In this document: positions 45,483 to 55,206 of the stretch, piece by piece | Layout: each line of letters begins with the position of its first letter | Position numbering within the stretch: the stretch's first letter is position 1 | Source: Methylacidiphilum infernorum V4 | GTDB lineage: Bacteria > Verrucomicrobiota > Verrucomicrobiia > Methylacidiphilales > Methylacidiphilaceae | Assembly (NCBI RefSeq): GCF_000019665.1 | Contig: NC_010794.1 | Coordinates: forward strand, 248,001 to 312,000 | Reading direction: 5' to 3' | Length of the DNA: 64,000 nt | Translations under genes and position numbers: made by a program | The notes under the pieces: generated by a model | The model's input: the letters and a program-made list of their open reading frames with translations, nothing else | Databases searched by the model: none | What the model was told of the DNA's origin: nothing

Positions 45483-45905
45483 TCAAGGGATAATTTTTTC
45501 TAGGGCATGCCATGGAAGGAGGGCACATTTTACTCTTGCCGGGAACTGCCTTACCCCTTTGAGAGGGAACAATTCTTCGGGGATTTCGGCATTCCTTTTT
45601 TCTTTGCCGGTCAAAAAAGCCTGGAAGTTTTCTATCAAAGTCTTTATTTCTTCAACCTTCTTCTGCCGCACCACTTCCGTCATCAAGGAAGCTGAAGCCA
45701 TGCAGATGGCACAGCCTCTGCCGAGGAAATGAACATCTTCGATCAATTGGTGAGGGAAGCCAATTTTGACAAAAACCCTGACAGAATCTCCGCAACTGGG
45801 ATTTGATCCTTCCGCTTCCCGGAATTCGCCCTCCGGTTTCCCAAAGTTTCGAGGATGGCGGCTATGATCGAGAATAATTTCTTGGTATAGGTCTTGTATA
45901 TCCAT
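45483..45905 (-). CDS. sufU: SufU-type iron-sulphur cluster scaffold
   Basis: From ATG 45905 the product is 140 residues, with the SufU/IscU layout: YQEIILDHSRHPRNFG, then NPSCGD (first Cys), GRGCAICMASASLM (second Cys region with Lys/Gly spacing) and RVKCALLPWHAL (third Cys). SufU is a zinc-dependent sulphur-transfer partner or scaffold that takes sulphur from SufS. sufS lies upstream on the same strand but is separated by an apparent mobile-element remnant. The upstream extension of the frame comes from that remnant and should be ignored. Confidence 0.92.
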   Translation of the reverse strand: MDIQDLYQEIILDHSRHPRNFGKPEGEFREAEGSNPSCGDSVRVFVKIGFPHQLIEDVHFLGRGCAICMASASLMTEVVRQKKVEEIKTLIENFQAFLTGKEKRNAEIPEELFPLKGVRQFPARVKCALLPWHALEKIIP

Positions 45906-45929
45906 GGTTAGAGTCAAGGGGCTATTGTG

Positions 45930-46260
45930 AACCTTTCCCTCCTCACGAACGGAGCTTCCGGTAGGGATGACTCCCACCCGGAAGAACCCAAGGAGTCCCT
46001 GCTTCTGCGAGGGATAGCCAACATACCTTTCCTAAGGTGCCATGCACAAGCACCTTCTCCACAGCCGTTGGCTGGGTTCACTCCACTCCTATCCCCACCC
46101 GTAAGGCGGGTGAGCTCTTCCTGCAATATAGGCCAATTGACAGCCTTTGTCTAGCTGATATTCCATGACGATAATCCAAGGCAGAACCGATTCCGCTTCA
46201 AAGCTCCTGTTGCGGGCGGCCCTCCACGGTATCGCCTCCCTTGACGCGAGGGGAGTTAAA
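45930..46260 (-). mobile_element. internally deleted IS200/IS605-type remnant
   Basis: Two ends of an IS605-like element appear fused. At 46166 an ATG starts MEYQLDKGCQL, matching the N-terminus of Y1 transposases (TnpA). Farther along the minus strand a frame at about 45914-46126 carries GVNPANGCGEGACAW and a long tail ending in APFV, which resembles the C-terminal tail of TnpB. Everything in between is missing. A stem-loop (GGGATGACTCC...GGAGTCCC, 45964-45999) lies where the right end would be. It is non-autonomous at best. Confidence 0.45.
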
Positions 46261-47482
46261 TTGAGTTAAAAAAGCGCAAGCAGCTCTCCATTATTGCAAT
46301 GAATTGATCCACTTCTTCTAAAGTATTGTAAAAATAAAAACTTGCTCGAACAGCAGAATCTATCCCTAGTTTTGACAGGAGAGGTTTGTTACAGTGGTGT
46401 CCCCCTCGTAAAGCTACACCGTAGCGGTCACAATAGCTGACAAAATCGTGGGGGTGCAGCCCTTTTATGGAGAAAGTAACGATACCCGCTCTCCTTTCCC
46501 TAGGACCTAGAGGAATGACACAGGGAAACGAAGAAATCTTGTTATAGGCATAAGAGCTAAGCTGTTCATCATGTGCAGCAATCCTATCCAATCCGATGCA
46601 ACAGAGATAATCTATGGCTGCTTTCAGGCCGATAGCTTCCGCAATGGGCAGGGTGCCCGCCTCAAATTTATGGGGAGGATCTTTCCACCGGCTATCAAAA
46701 AAACCAGCTTCTAAAACCATGTTGCCCCCGTATTGATAGGGAGGCAACCTTTGCAGCAGTTCCTTTTTCCCATACAGGACACCGATACCGGTGGGAGCAC
46801 ACATTTTGTGGCCAGAAAAGGCCAGAAAATCACACCCTATTTTCTGAACATCGATCGTCCTGTGTCCTGCGCTTTGGGCAGCATCCACAACGCTCAACAC
46901 CCCATGTTTGCTGGCCAGGGCACAAAAACTTTCTACAGGATTGATCGTTCCTAAGGTGTTCGATACATGGGTAAAAGAAAAAACGGCTATTCGGTTCTGA
47001 ACAAAAATCTCTTCAAGCTTTTCCAGCCTTAGTCGACCTTCTCTCCCTTCAATGGGAAGATAAAACAGCCCTAGGCCCCTTTTTTTAGCCAGTTGTTGCC
47101 AGGGTAGAAGATTGGAGTGGTGTTCCATTTCGGTCAAAAGAATACCCTCTCCGGGTTTTAGAAGGGAGCCTAAAGAGGAAGCCACAAGATTAATCGATTC
47201 GGTGGTCCCCCTTGTAAAAATGATTTCCTCGGGACTGCGGGCATGAATGAAACGGGCGATAAGCTCGCGGGACTCTTCCAAGAGTTCTGTCGCCTTGTTG
47301 CTGAGTTCATGAAGTCCTCGGTGAACATTGGCGTTGGAATAGAGAAAAAAATCTGAAAGAGCTTCGATGACGCAGCGGGGTTTTTGAGAGGTTGCTGCAT
47401 TATCGAAATAAATTAGGGGATAGCCGTTAATGCGTTGAGAGAGAATTGGGAAATCTTTTCTTAATGTTTCAATCTCTTCCAT
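46256..47482 (-). CDS. sufS: cysteine desulfurase SufS
   Basis: SufS is a group II PLP enzyme that takes sulphur from cysteine for Fe-S assembly. The 408-residue protein shows YLDNAATSQKP-like FDNAATSQKP, FTRGTTESINLVA and the PLP lysine in FSGHKMCAPTGIGVLYG. The active-site cysteine is in ALRGGHHCNKPLL. It pairs with sufU downstream. No sufBCD genes are in the window. Confidence 0.95.
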   Translation of the reverse strand: MEEIETLRKDFPILSQRINGYPLIYFDNAATSQKPRCVIEALSDFFLYSNANVHRGLHELSNKATELLEESRELIARFIHARSPEEIIFTRGTTESINLVASSLGSLLKPGEGILLTEMEHHSNLLPWQQLAKKRGLGLFYLPIEGREGRLRLEKLEEIFVQNRIAVFSFTHVSNTLGTINPVESFCALASKHGVLSVVDAAQSAGHRTIDVQKIGCDFLAFSGHKMCAPTGIGVLYGKKELLQRLPPYQYGGNMVLEAGFFDSRWKDPPHKFEAGTLPIAEAIGLKAAIDYLCCIGLDRIAAHDEQLSSYAYNKISSFPCVIPLGPRERRAGIVTFSIKGLHPHDFVSYCDRYGVALRGGHHCNKPLLSKLGIDSAVRASFYFYNTLEEVDQFIAIMESCLRFFNSI

Positions 47483-47546
47483 TTGAAAATTTATTCTTTA
47501 AGGGAGGAGGCTACAAAAATTATCTGAAATAAACTCCTCTCTTTTT

Positions 47547-48884
47547 TTATTCAAAGTAAAATTGATTAAGGGCTTTTAAGGCTTTAGCCCATAAGGGGAG
47601 TTTTTCTCTTTGATCCAAAGAAGATTCAGCCTTGAGATTGATTCTCTCTATCAGCTCTCCCGATTGGGTGTCATATCTAGAAAACACTTCTTCGAAATCA
47701 ACAAAAAGATCGGTATAGCGTTTTAACCCGGTAAACCAGTAAAGAAAAAGGTTTGTCGCCATTAACCGCCGGTAAGTCCCCCTTAGCGGTTTTCTAGAAT
47801 AAAGACAAGTTTCTTTACCGTGGTTACTAAAGCACCAGTTCAAAGAAAAACTCCCTTCAAAAGGGAAATATTGAAATACCCTGCCGAAGCGGTAGAGAAC
47901 AAGATGGTTTTTTTGAATCCATCCTATCGTTCCATCTGGTCCAAGCCTGGGGAGGCTTGATCCTGCAGTGTCTTTTATTACTTGTGCTCTCTGCTTTTGG
48001 TCGATTAAGATGATTTCTCCTTTTTTAGGGGAAACAGGAAACAACGCATCGGAGAGAATGAAGTTTGTCTTTTTTGTGTCTAGGCTGACGGCCAAGGGTA
48101 TATCCAGGGCAGAAATGTCTTTGGGATGAGAAAGCCTCACGGGCATGAAATCGAAATTGGAGGTGAGCAACCATTCCCAGTCCGGAGAAGATTCGCTGAG
48201 TTCACTTTCCTCAAGCCGGATGATTCTTTCCTGGCTCTCCAGTTCAAAGGCTTCGATGAGCGTAGATTGATCGTTGTTCTCCGTTAACATGCCGATGCAA
48301 TCGATCTCCCTGTTTTCTTGGGGGTCGATATACCTAAAAGGAACCACGCTTTTAATTTTTGGGTATTGTCCTTGAAAATAGTGAAAATAGACAGGAGTCG
48401 GATCCTCTTGATCGTGAATTTCGGCAGCGACCAACTGGGTGGATCCTCCTTGTCGAGATGAACCGGCAGGGCTATTTTCTTCGAGCCAAAGAATCCATTT
48501 GCCAAAACGAAAAAGCAGGTAATCTTTGGCATCGGGACTGAGCGTTTTCCAAAGCCCCCTTCCTTCGGCGAAGCCAAAAGGAATGTCAAGCGGTAAAGAA
48601 TCTTCAAAAACAGGGCTTTTTTTCAATAGCGAGGGCCAAAATTGCGGTTCAATAGCCAGGAGAAAAGTTTTAATTTCAGCGGGGGCTATCCATTGAACCG
48701 AATCATAAAAAGCATTGACTTCTCCGTAAAGAGTGGATCCGTTCCTTGGATTTATCCGGAGATCGAAAAGGGCCACGCGGGCTAGAGGTTTTATCCCTTC
48801 CTCTTGGTTGTCTTCATAAGCCCAAGCCACCAGAAGGAGGTTGAAAAAAACAAGGAGAAAAGACAATAAAAGAAAGTTTTTCAC
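47547..48884 (-). CDS. large exported protein of unknown function
   Basis: With a GTG start at 48884 the product has 445 residues and begins with a signal peptide (VKNFLLLSFLLVFFNLLLVAWA). The mature part has no recognised domain. It is rich in beta-like stretches (LVAAEIH, YFHYFQGQYP, NHLVLYRFGRVFQYFPFEG) and may be a beta-propeller or barrel-like periplasmic protein. A TTG at 48932 would put 16 extra residues ahead of the signal. It lies between ackA and sufS on the same strand without obvious functional links. Confidence 0.6.
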   Translation of the reverse strand: MKNFLLLSFLLVFFNLLLVAWAYEDNQEEGIKPLARVALFDLRINPRNGSTLYGEVNAFYDSVQWIAPAEIKTFLLAIEPQFWPSLLKKSPVFEDSLPLDIPFGFAEGRGLWKTLSPDAKDYLLFRFGKWILWLEENSPAGSSRQGGSTQLVAAEIHDQEDPTPVYFHYFQGQYPKIKSVVPFRYIDPQENREIDCIGMLTENNDQSTLIEAFELESQERIIRLEESELSESSPDWEWLLTSNFDFMPVRLSHPKDISALDIPLAVSLDTKKTNFILSDALFPVSPKKGEIILIDQKQRAQVIKDTAGSSLPRLGPDGTIGWIQKNHLVLYRFGRVFQYFPFEGSFSLNWCFSNHGKETCLYSRKPLRGTYRRLMATNLFLYWFTGLKRYTDLFVDFEEVFSRYDTQSGELIERINLKAESSLDQREKLPLWAKALKALNQFYFE

Positions 48885-49029
48885 GACACCCTGCTTTTCT
48901 TTGTTATTCAAAACTCGATGGTTATTAAACAATTTTTTAAGCTTATGGTTGTAAGGCTCTTAGCCGTCTGCCATGAATCATTCTCCGTCAGTTTAGCTCG
49001 ATCAAAAATAAGGAGCCATTAAAGTTGTC

Positions 49030-49043
49030 AGCAAAGCTTTGCT
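49030..49043. repeat. 14-bp perfect palindrome upstream of the exported-protein gene
   Basis: AGCAAAGCTTTGCT is self-complementary and lies in the gap between ackA (ends 49149) and the unknown exported-protein gene (starts 48884), on the upstream side of the latter. Palindromes of this size can be operator sites for dimeric regulators, but no regulator is indicated. It may be chance. Confidence 0.3.
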
Positions 49044-49148
49044 TATTGCCAGCTATTTGCCGGGTTCCCATGGAAATGCACTATAAAACTTTAGGATTAA
49101 GGGAATAAAGGAAAAATGGAGGGAAAAAAAGGTTTTGGGAAAAATAAA

Positions 49149-50345
49149 CTAAAGGGTTAAAGACCCTTGGCTGACCAGCTTAAATGTTTCCCTTGCAATG
49201 ACTGACTCTTCGTTGGCCTTGATAATTCTTATTTGGGAAGGAGAGCTATCCGTAGAGATAATTGCGGCATGAGATTCGTTTCTAGTGGTATCAAGCTCGA
49301 TTCCCCAAACATCCAAGTTTGCGCAGATTTTACCGCGGATCAGGGCCGAATGTTCTCCAATGCCTCCCGTAAATACGAGGATATCTATTCCATTCAAAGC
49401 GGTAATCAATGCTCCTAGGTGTTTTCTTGCCTGGTAAACAAAGATTTCTATGGCTTCCTTGGCTTCTTGGGTATTATCTTCGAGAAGATCTTTCATGTCC
49501 GAGCTTATACCGCTTAATCCCAGCAGGCCGGAGCGGTTGTTTAAAAGGTGATAGACTTCGCTCGCCGGCAGCCCTTTTTCTTTGACAAGATAAAGAACCG
49601 CCCCCGGGTCGATATCCCCGCAGCGGGTTTCCATGACTAAACCGGACAGGGGAGAAAATCCCATCGTCGTGTCCAGGCTTTGACCCTTGTAGACGGCCGT
49701 CATGCTTGCTCCGCCTCCTAGATGAGCTATAATCACTTTTCCCAGGGCTTTTTCTTTCGCCATTTTTTTGAGTTCTTCCATGACGTGTTCGCAGGACAAT
49801 CCATGAAAACCGTAGCGCACGATGCCCATTTCTCTCAGCGACTTGGGAAGGGCATACTGACGGGCATAATAGGGAATTGTCCTGTGAAAGGCGGTATCAA
49901 AACAGCCGATGTTTTTTACATGGGGAACCTGTTTGCGAAAAGATTCAATGGCCAGGATCTGGCTTGGTAGATGCTCGGGGGCAAGAGGGATCAGTTCCTT
50001 TAAGTTTTGCAGGGTTTCAGAGGTGATCAACCTTGGTTCCCTGTAAAGAGAACCCCCGTGGACTATCCGATGCCCTACGGCCAAAAGTTTTTCATCGAGC
50101 CGGTTTTTTTTAAGAAAGCTGAAAAGCTGGGCAATAGCCTCGTCATGATCTTTAAGCGGAAGGAAGAGTTCAAAAATTCTTTCTCCCTCTTTGTTTTTGA
50201 ACTGGATGTGGCTTTGCGGCAAGCCGATTCTTTCGATGTGGCCTTCAAGAAAAAGGGATTGGCTGTCGGAGCCAAAAAGACTGATCTTGAGGCTTGTCGA
50301 CCCACTATTAACAGTCAGGATAAAGGATCGATCTTTTCCTAGCAT
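49149..50345 (-). CDS. ackA: acetate kinase
   Basis: AckA interconverts acetate plus ATP and acetyl phosphate plus ADP. The 398-residue protein has the N-terminal LTVNSGSTSLKISLFG, HRIVHGGSLY, RYGFHGLSCEHV, the phosphate loop AHLGGGASMTAVYKGQSLDTTMGF, and GIDILVFTGGIGEHS. No phosphotransacetylase (pta) is adjacent. In this organism it may work with a phosphoketolase elsewhere. Confidence 0.97.
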   Translation of the reverse strand: MLGKDRSFILTVNSGSTSLKISLFGSDSQSLFLEGHIERIGLPQSHIQFKNKEGERIFELFLPLKDHDEAIAQLFSFLKKNRLDEKLLAVGHRIVHGGSLYREPRLITSETLQNLKELIPLAPEHLPSQILAIESFRKQVPHVKNIGCFDTAFHRTIPYYARQYALPKSLREMGIVRYGFHGLSCEHVMEELKKMAKEKALGKVIIAHLGGGASMTAVYKGQSLDTTMGFSPLSGLVMETRCGDIDPGAVLYLVKEKGLPASEVYHLLNNRSGLLGLSGISSDMKDLLEDNTQEAKEAIEIFVYQARKHLGALITALNGIDILVFTGGIGEHSALIRGKICANLDVWGIELDTTRNESHAAIISTDSSPSQIRIIKANEESVIARETFKLVSQGSLTL

Positions 50346-50388
50346 GGCCTTTGCGTGGATTTTTTATCCCCTCATCGATAAAAGAGGG

Positions 50389-51492
50389 TCACCGTTGGAT
50401 AAAAGATTTGCCCTTTTTTTCGGCTATAGCGGAATGAAACATCAAAAATTCGGCGATGTTTTCTTTTGTTAAAAGCCCAACTAGAAGGCCGTTGTCGGTC
50501 ACCGGGATAGCCGAGTAGGGAAGGGATTGGATTTTTGAGAATACCTCTTCGGCTTTATCCGAAGCTTCCACAGAAATGAAATCCCTGCTCATGACTTCAT
50601 CTACCGAAGCTTCTTGGCCTTTTTGCATGAGTCCCATGAGGAGATCCGCCCTGTAAAGCATTCCCACAAGCCTGTCATTGTCTATGACAGGAAAATCATG
50701 TTGTTGGCTGGCCAAGGTCATTTCAACGGCTTTGGCGAGGGTATCGTAGGGGGATAAAACGTGAAATTCCCGGAGCATGAGTTGACTGATGGATGTTTTA
50801 CTCAAAGTGAATTTCACCTCCGCCATGTTCGACTCTTGTGAAGCCCCAAACCAGACAAAGAGAGCGATTAAAATAAGGAAGGGATTGGAAAAAAGCCCGA
50901 TAAATCCAAAGACTAAAGCGATTGTCTGGCCCACGGAAGCCGCTATCCGGGTGGCATGCAAAAAATCCATTCTTATTCCCAGCAGCCCCCGCAAGATTCT
51001 TCCCCCGTCCATAGGGAAAGCGGGAATCAGATTGAAGCCGGCTAAAATGATGTTGGTCCAAAAAAACTGGGCAAGGAGATTGCCTCGAATGAGATCGAGT
51101 TGGGAGAGATCAAAGGGAACTCCACTGAGGATAATGAGAATATAGAAAAGCAAAGCCAAGATCAAGTTCACCGCGGGTCCGGCTACGGCAACAACAAGCT
51201 CTTGGATAGGATCTTCAGGAATTTTCTCGAGTCTTGCCACTCCACCTATGGGCAGTAAAGTGATGTCTTTTGTGGAAATTTTGAAAAAACGTGCCGCTGC
51301 GGCATGACCCAGTTCATGGAGAACGATGATAAAAAAAAGGGCCAAGGTAAAAAGAACTCCCAAAACCGCATCCTCGATTCTTCCCCTTTCAGAATAATGG
51401 ACGATGGCGATCCAGCCAAGAAGGATCAAAAAAGTGAAATGAACGTAGATTTGGATTCCAAAAATCGATCCTATTTTCCAGGAAAATTTCAT
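50389..51492 (-). CDS. site-2-type zinc metalloprotease with CBS domains
   Basis: The 367-residue membrane protein is an M50-family (SpoIVFB-like) intramembrane protease. The zinc motif is VLHELGHAAAARFF, the third ligand is in NLIPAFPMDGGRILRG, and about six membrane helices surround them. Two C-terminal CBS domains (around residues 240-355) may sense an adenosyl ligand or energy state, so cleavage activity could be nucleotide-regulated. Substrates are unknown; relatives release sigma or anti-sigma factors. It lies just upstream of ackA on the same strand. Confidence 0.9.
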   Translation of the reverse strand: MKFSWKIGSIFGIQIYVHFTFLILLGWIAIVHYSERGRIEDAVLGVLFTLALFFIIVLHELGHAAAARFFKISTKDITLLPIGGVARLEKIPEDPIQELVVAVAGPAVNLILALLFYILIILSGVPFDLSQLDLIRGNLLAQFFWTNIILAGFNLIPAFPMDGGRILRGLLGIRMDFLHATRIAASVGQTIALVFGFIGLFSNPFLILIALFVWFGASQESNMAEVKFTLSKTSISQLMLREFHVLSPYDTLAKAVEMTLASQQHDFPVIDNDRLVGMLYRADLLMGLMQKGQEASVDEVMSRDFISVEASDKAEEVFSKIQSLPYSAIPVTDNGLLVGLLTKENIAEFLMFHSAIAEKKGKSFIQR

Positions 51493-51593
51493 TCGAAGGG
51501 ATTTTTCTTATTATGATTTTTATTTGCAGAAAAATCATCTCCTATCTTTTAAAGAAGTCCTTTTTCCCGAGTTCACGATGAAGCGGTATAAGG

Positions 51594-53024
51594 TTAGCCT
51601 TTGATGCATATTAAAGGATCAAGCCGTGCCACGAGTTTGGCTAGCTCTGCCTTGTGGGCCGCTTCCACGACGTCACTCACGTCCTTGTAAGCCAAGGGAG
51701 CTTCTTCTGCAACTCCTCGTTCCGAAACCGCCTTGATGATAATGCCTTTTTGTTCAAGACTGCGGATGATTTCCTTGCCTTTCCATTCCTTTAAAGCCTT
51801 CGACCTGCTCATCGCTCTTCCCGCTCCGTGTACGGCCGAAGAAAAGGCTAACTGTTCACTCTGGGCCGTCCCGGCTAGGATATAAGAATGGGTGCCCATA
51901 CTGCCGCCAATGAGCACGGGTTGGCCCGCTTCTCGAAAATCTTCGGGAATTTCTGGATTGTTGGGGCCGAAGGCGCGGGTCGCTCCTTTCCTGTGGACGT
52001 AGAGCTCCTTGAAGTGTCCGTTGACCGCGTGTTTTTCTACTTTGCAGGTATTGTGGGAGACATCGTAAAGAATAGGCAGTTCAATACCGGGGAAGAAATA
52101 GGAAAAGACTTTTCTAATGAGCTGGGTAATGATCTGCCTGTTGGCCAGGGCACAATTGATCCCTGCGCGCATGGCCCCCAGGTACCTCCTGCCTAGCTCT
52201 GATGCAATAGGAGCGCAAGCCAGTTCCCTCTCCGGCAGATCAATTTTTAACTTTTGAGCACAAACAACCATCTCTTTCAAATAATCTGTGCCGATTTGAT
52301 GCCCCAATCCCCGGGAGCCACAATGGATGCTCACCACGATGTCTCCTAGATGGATAGAAAATATCTTGGCTAGGGCTTCATCAAAAATTTTCCCCACAAC
52401 CTGGACTTCCGCATAATGGTTCCCCGATCCGAGTGTGCCCATTTCTTTGGCCTGTCTTTCCTTGGCTAAATGAGAAACGGCCTGCGGATCAGCACCGGGC
52501 ATACATCCTTGCTCTTCTATTCGATAAAGATCCTTTTGTAGTCCATAACCTTTTGCAATTGCCCACTTCGCTCCTCCCTCAAGCATTTTGTCTATCTCCG
52601 TCTTATCGAGAACGATCTTGCCATGACTGCCTACCCCGGCCGGGATTTCTTTAAAAAGCAGTTCAGCCAGTTTATTTTTAATCGGTTGAATATCTTTTTC
52701 CTTGAGCCCTGTCAGCAGGGTTCTCACCCCGCAAGAAATATCAAAACCTACTCCTCCGGCGGAGATTACCCCTCCTTCCTCCGGATCGTAGGCGGCCACA
52801 CCGCCTATGGGGAATCCATAACCCCAGTGCGCATCAGGCATGACAAAGGAAGCCTTCACGATTCCCGGCAAGGAGGCAACATTAGAAGCCTGTTCGGCAA
52901 CCTTTTGATCCATTGCCTGGACTATTTTTTCAGAACCGTAAATAAGCACCGGAACGCGCATCTTTCCCTGGGGAGGGATTTTCCAACAGAAATCGGAAAC
53001 TTTTTCAAGGCCGGCTAACTCCAT
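51594..53024 (-). CDS. rtcB: RNA-splicing ligase RtcB
   Basis: RtcB joins RNA 2',3'-cyclic phosphate and 5'-OH ends using GTP and Mn2+. The 476-residue protein shows VVSIHCGSRGLGHQIGTDYL, the metal ligands in GSGNHYAEVQ and YDVSHNTCKVE, and the guanylate-accepting His near the end in FSSAVHGAGRAMSR. The frame is intact and the archease gene is upstream on the same strand, about 85 bases away. Bacterial RtcB is used for RNA repair. Confidence 0.96.
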   Translation of the reverse strand: MELAGLEKVSDFCWKIPPQGKMRVPVLIYGSEKIVQAMDQKVAEQASNVASLPGIVKASFVMPDAHWGYGFPIGGVAAYDPEEGGVISAGGVGFDISCGVRTLLTGLKEKDIQPIKNKLAELLFKEIPAGVGSHGKIVLDKTEIDKMLEGGAKWAIAKGYGLQKDLYRIEEQGCMPGADPQAVSHLAKERQAKEMGTLGSGNHYAEVQVVGKIFDEALAKIFSIHLGDIVVSIHCGSRGLGHQIGTDYLKEMVVCAQKLKIDLPERELACAPIASELGRRYLGAMRAGINCALANRQIITQLIRKVFSYFFPGIELPILYDVSHNTCKVEKHAVNGHFKELYVHRKGATRAFGPNNPEIPEDFREAGQPVLIGGSMGTHSYILAGTAQSEQLAFSSAVHGAGRAMSRSKALKEWKGKEIIRSLEQKGIIIKAVSERGVAEEAPLAYKDVSDVVEAAHKAELAKLVARLDPLICIKG

Positions 53025-53109
53025 ATCGGTTACCTCCTGTTAAAACAATAAGCTTGGAACAGGGAATTTTCAACGAGACGACAAAAGAACATCTCAAGGT
53101 ATTTCTCGA

Positions 53110-53553
53110 CTAAACGTCTACAATGCATTGGGCGATCCATTGGCCGTCTTTTGCCTGTCCGAAGAAAAGCTCGCTAAAAGTAGCTCCCTTGATTTCGACC
53201 GCCGGGGAATGTTTTTCTCTGTCTACCGTTTCTCCCCAAACAATCCCGCGCAGAACGGGGAGATTCAAGGTTATGTCAAACCGACAAAAAAGCATGTTCT
53301 CGGTAGCCATCTTGAAGATGAGACTATTTAACCAATCGTAAAGCAGCAGGTCATAACTGTCGGCTTCACAGCAAAGGGTTAGAGATTTCTGGGGATCTAC
53401 TTTTTGGGGATCGGTGATGACGGCAATCAGGGCATAAGAGACGGCTATGAGAGCTTCCCTGGGACTTTTGCCAAACCCCCTTATTCCAATATCCGCCATG
53501 TGGGGAAAAGTTTCCCACCGCAAGGAAGAGATCTCCTCTTTGTCAAGATCCAT
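53110..53553 (-). CDS. archease, RtcB activator
   Basis: The 147-residue protein matches the archease family: it has the N-terminal HMADIGIRGFG, then AVSYALIAVITDP, LYDWLNSLIFKMAT and a C-terminal beta-rich end. Archease promotes guanylation and multiple turnovers of RtcB. Its position directly upstream of rtcB on the same strand confirms the call. Confidence 0.92.
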   Translation of the reverse strand: MDLDKEEISSLRWETFPHMADIGIRGFGKSPREALIAVSYALIAVITDPQKVDPQKSLTLCCEADSYDLLLYDWLNSLIFKMATENMLFCRFDITLNLPVLRGIVWGETVDREKHSPAVEIKGATFSELFFGQAKDGQWIAQCIVDV

Positions 53554-53673
53554 AAGAGAATCTAATCCAAAAAGGAAAATTTTACCTCAAGCAAAATGTT
53601 TTTCTTTTATTTGGGCCGTAAAATCAGTTTATTTTCCAAGAGATGTAAAAAAGATTAACAGTCCAGGGAAAAG

Positions 53674-54327
53674 GTGAGAATCATTCTCCCCCAAATATCA
53701 GAAAAAAAATCGAGATGGGGAAAACAAAACCAAGGCCGGGCAGCCGACCTGCGCCGCCTTCACCTTTTTTTAAGAACTTATCATTGGTTTGCAAGGGTGC
53801 TGAAAAAAAATCTCCCTCATCTATCTACCGGTCTTTTAATAGGAGCGGGAGAGGGATTTTTAGGCCGTTTTCTTTATAACGATCCCCTCCTTCGTGAAAA
53901 AATAGAAATCATCGGGTTGGACATCGCTCCAAGACCGGTCAATTGGCCTCTTCCATGGAAATGGATCCATGGAGAACTCCTTAAATTTGACGGCTGGAAC
54001 AGATATTCTTTTATCCTAGCCAACTGGGTTTTTTATGCCTATGACGACCAGGATCTAAAAAAGATAGGGGAAAAAATCCTGGATAGCAACGCCTCCTTGT
54101 TGGTTTTTGCAGAGCCTTATCGATCCCGGGTCCACAGCCTAGGACTTCTGTTTTTTAGCACATTAGGCCTCATTCGTTCCTCTTATCCGGAAATTTCTAC
54201 CGCGGTACAAGCCGGATTTCAAGGAAGAGAATTAATCGAGGCCTTGAGGCTGGAAGATGGCCGTTGGAATATTTCCCTGAGTTCTCCTTTTTGGATTTCT
54301 CAAAGGTTAGTTGCCCGGCGTTTTTAA
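53674..54327 (+). CDS. probable class I methyltransferase
   Basis: The 217-residue product (GTG start at 53674) has a SAM-like glycine motif in TGLLIGAGEGFLGRFL and a following acidic strand end in EIIGLDIAPRP, then FILANWVFYAYDD and ASLLVFAEP. This layout resembles class I methyltransferases, often those of surface polysaccharide or small-molecule pathways. The substrate is unknown. It is divergent from archease and just upstream of glycosyltransferase genes, hinting at a cell-surface role. Confidence 0.65.
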   Translation: MRIILPQISEKKSRWGKQNQGRAADLRRLHLFLRTYHWFARVLKKNLPHLSTGLLIGAGEGFLGRFLYNDPLLREKIEIIGLDIAPRPVNWPLPWKWIHGELLKFDGWNRYSFILANWVFYAYDDQDLKKIGEKILDSNASLLVFAEPYRSRVHSLGLLFFSTLGLIRSSYPEISTAVQAGFQGRELIEALRLEDGRWNISLSSPFWISQRLVARRF

Positions 54328-54462
54328 CTTTCTTTTCGTAAGCTCTTTTTAAGCCGCCGTTTTTTTTCTCGATGAAGATCTTCTGCCCAACTCAAGCCAG
54401 GGGACAAGGCTCATCATCATCCTTCTTTTCCCGACTCGAGGGAAACCCCAGAAAGAGCTTGC

Positions 54463-55206
54463 TTAGGCTTCGTCCTTAGGGCGCCACTTGAGGACAAGAG
54501 AGCGGTTCTGCGCATCTTTATGGTAGGCCCGGGTGCTTTTCCCGAAGAGCAAGGGATCAAGTGCAGAACCGATGTCCAGGTAAACATGGTTGGGAGAGAT
54601 TTCCCAAAGGGCATGGATCAGGATCTTGCCTAAAGGACCGGCTGCAACTAAAAAGAGGGAATGATCCGACCGAGTGGCCATCCAATCGAGACGGCCCAAA
54701 ATGGCATTTTTATTTTTTTCCCAGAACCTTACGCAACTCCCTTCTATAGGAAAGATATCTTTTGCCCCGGTAATTTCACGGATGAGCCGAGGATTGATTC
54801 TAGAGTTGCCTATAAAACAGACTTCTTTTGGCCAATTTTTAATCCGCGGCAGGTATTCCTTGAGAAAAAGATCGTGGTTGGCATTGGCAAAAAGGGCGGC
54901 AAAGGTAACTTGGGATAGGGGAGCTTTGATGTAGTGCAATACCGTCCTGTGCATTTCTGGACTGGTGTCCCACGAAGGAACCCCGTAAAAGAACCGGCGG
55001 TCAGTTAAAAGGAGAGATTTTCTGAGGTCCGCTCTGAAAGAAAGGTTTTTGCGGGGGTTGTACTCCCATTCCCCCTTGCACCCTACCCTTTGATTGGAGA
55101 GGATTAAGGCTTCCCCGTCGTTGTAGCGGCTAAAGGCAAAAGGCTCTTTCTCATCCAAAAGCGAAAGCAGAAGGTAGAAATCTTTCCTGAAATCTTGGGT
55201 CATCAT
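54463..55206 (-). CDS. GT-D fold glycosyltransferase (DUF1792-like)
   Basis: The 247-residue protein has the GT-D hallmarks: FAFSRYNDGEALIL early (metal-binding Asp-Gly-Glu), and LVAAGPLGKILIHAL with VYLDIGSALDPL near the end. GT-D enzymes transfer hexoses in glycoprotein or polysaccharide assembly. Its ATG overlaps the stop of the upstream GT2 gene by 4 bases (ATGA), so the two are translationally coupled and probably build the same glycan. Confidence 0.8.
   Translation of the reverse strand: MMTQDFRKDFYLLLSLLDEKEPFAFSRYNDGEALILSNQRVGCKGEWEYNPRKNLSFRADLRKSLLLTDRRFFYGVPSWDTSPEMHRTVLHYIKAPLSQVTFAALFANANHDLFLKEYLPRIKNWPKEVCFIGNSRINPRLIREITGAKDIFPIEGSCVRFWEKNKNAILGRLDWMATRSDHSLFLVAAGPLGKILIHALWEISPNHVYLDIGSALDPLLFGKSTRAYHKDAQNRSLVLKWRPKDEA

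Noticed and set aside
48885-49148. Possible riboswitch upstream of the exported-protein gene
   Set aside because: Only a short palindrome was found; no known riboswitch core was recognised.
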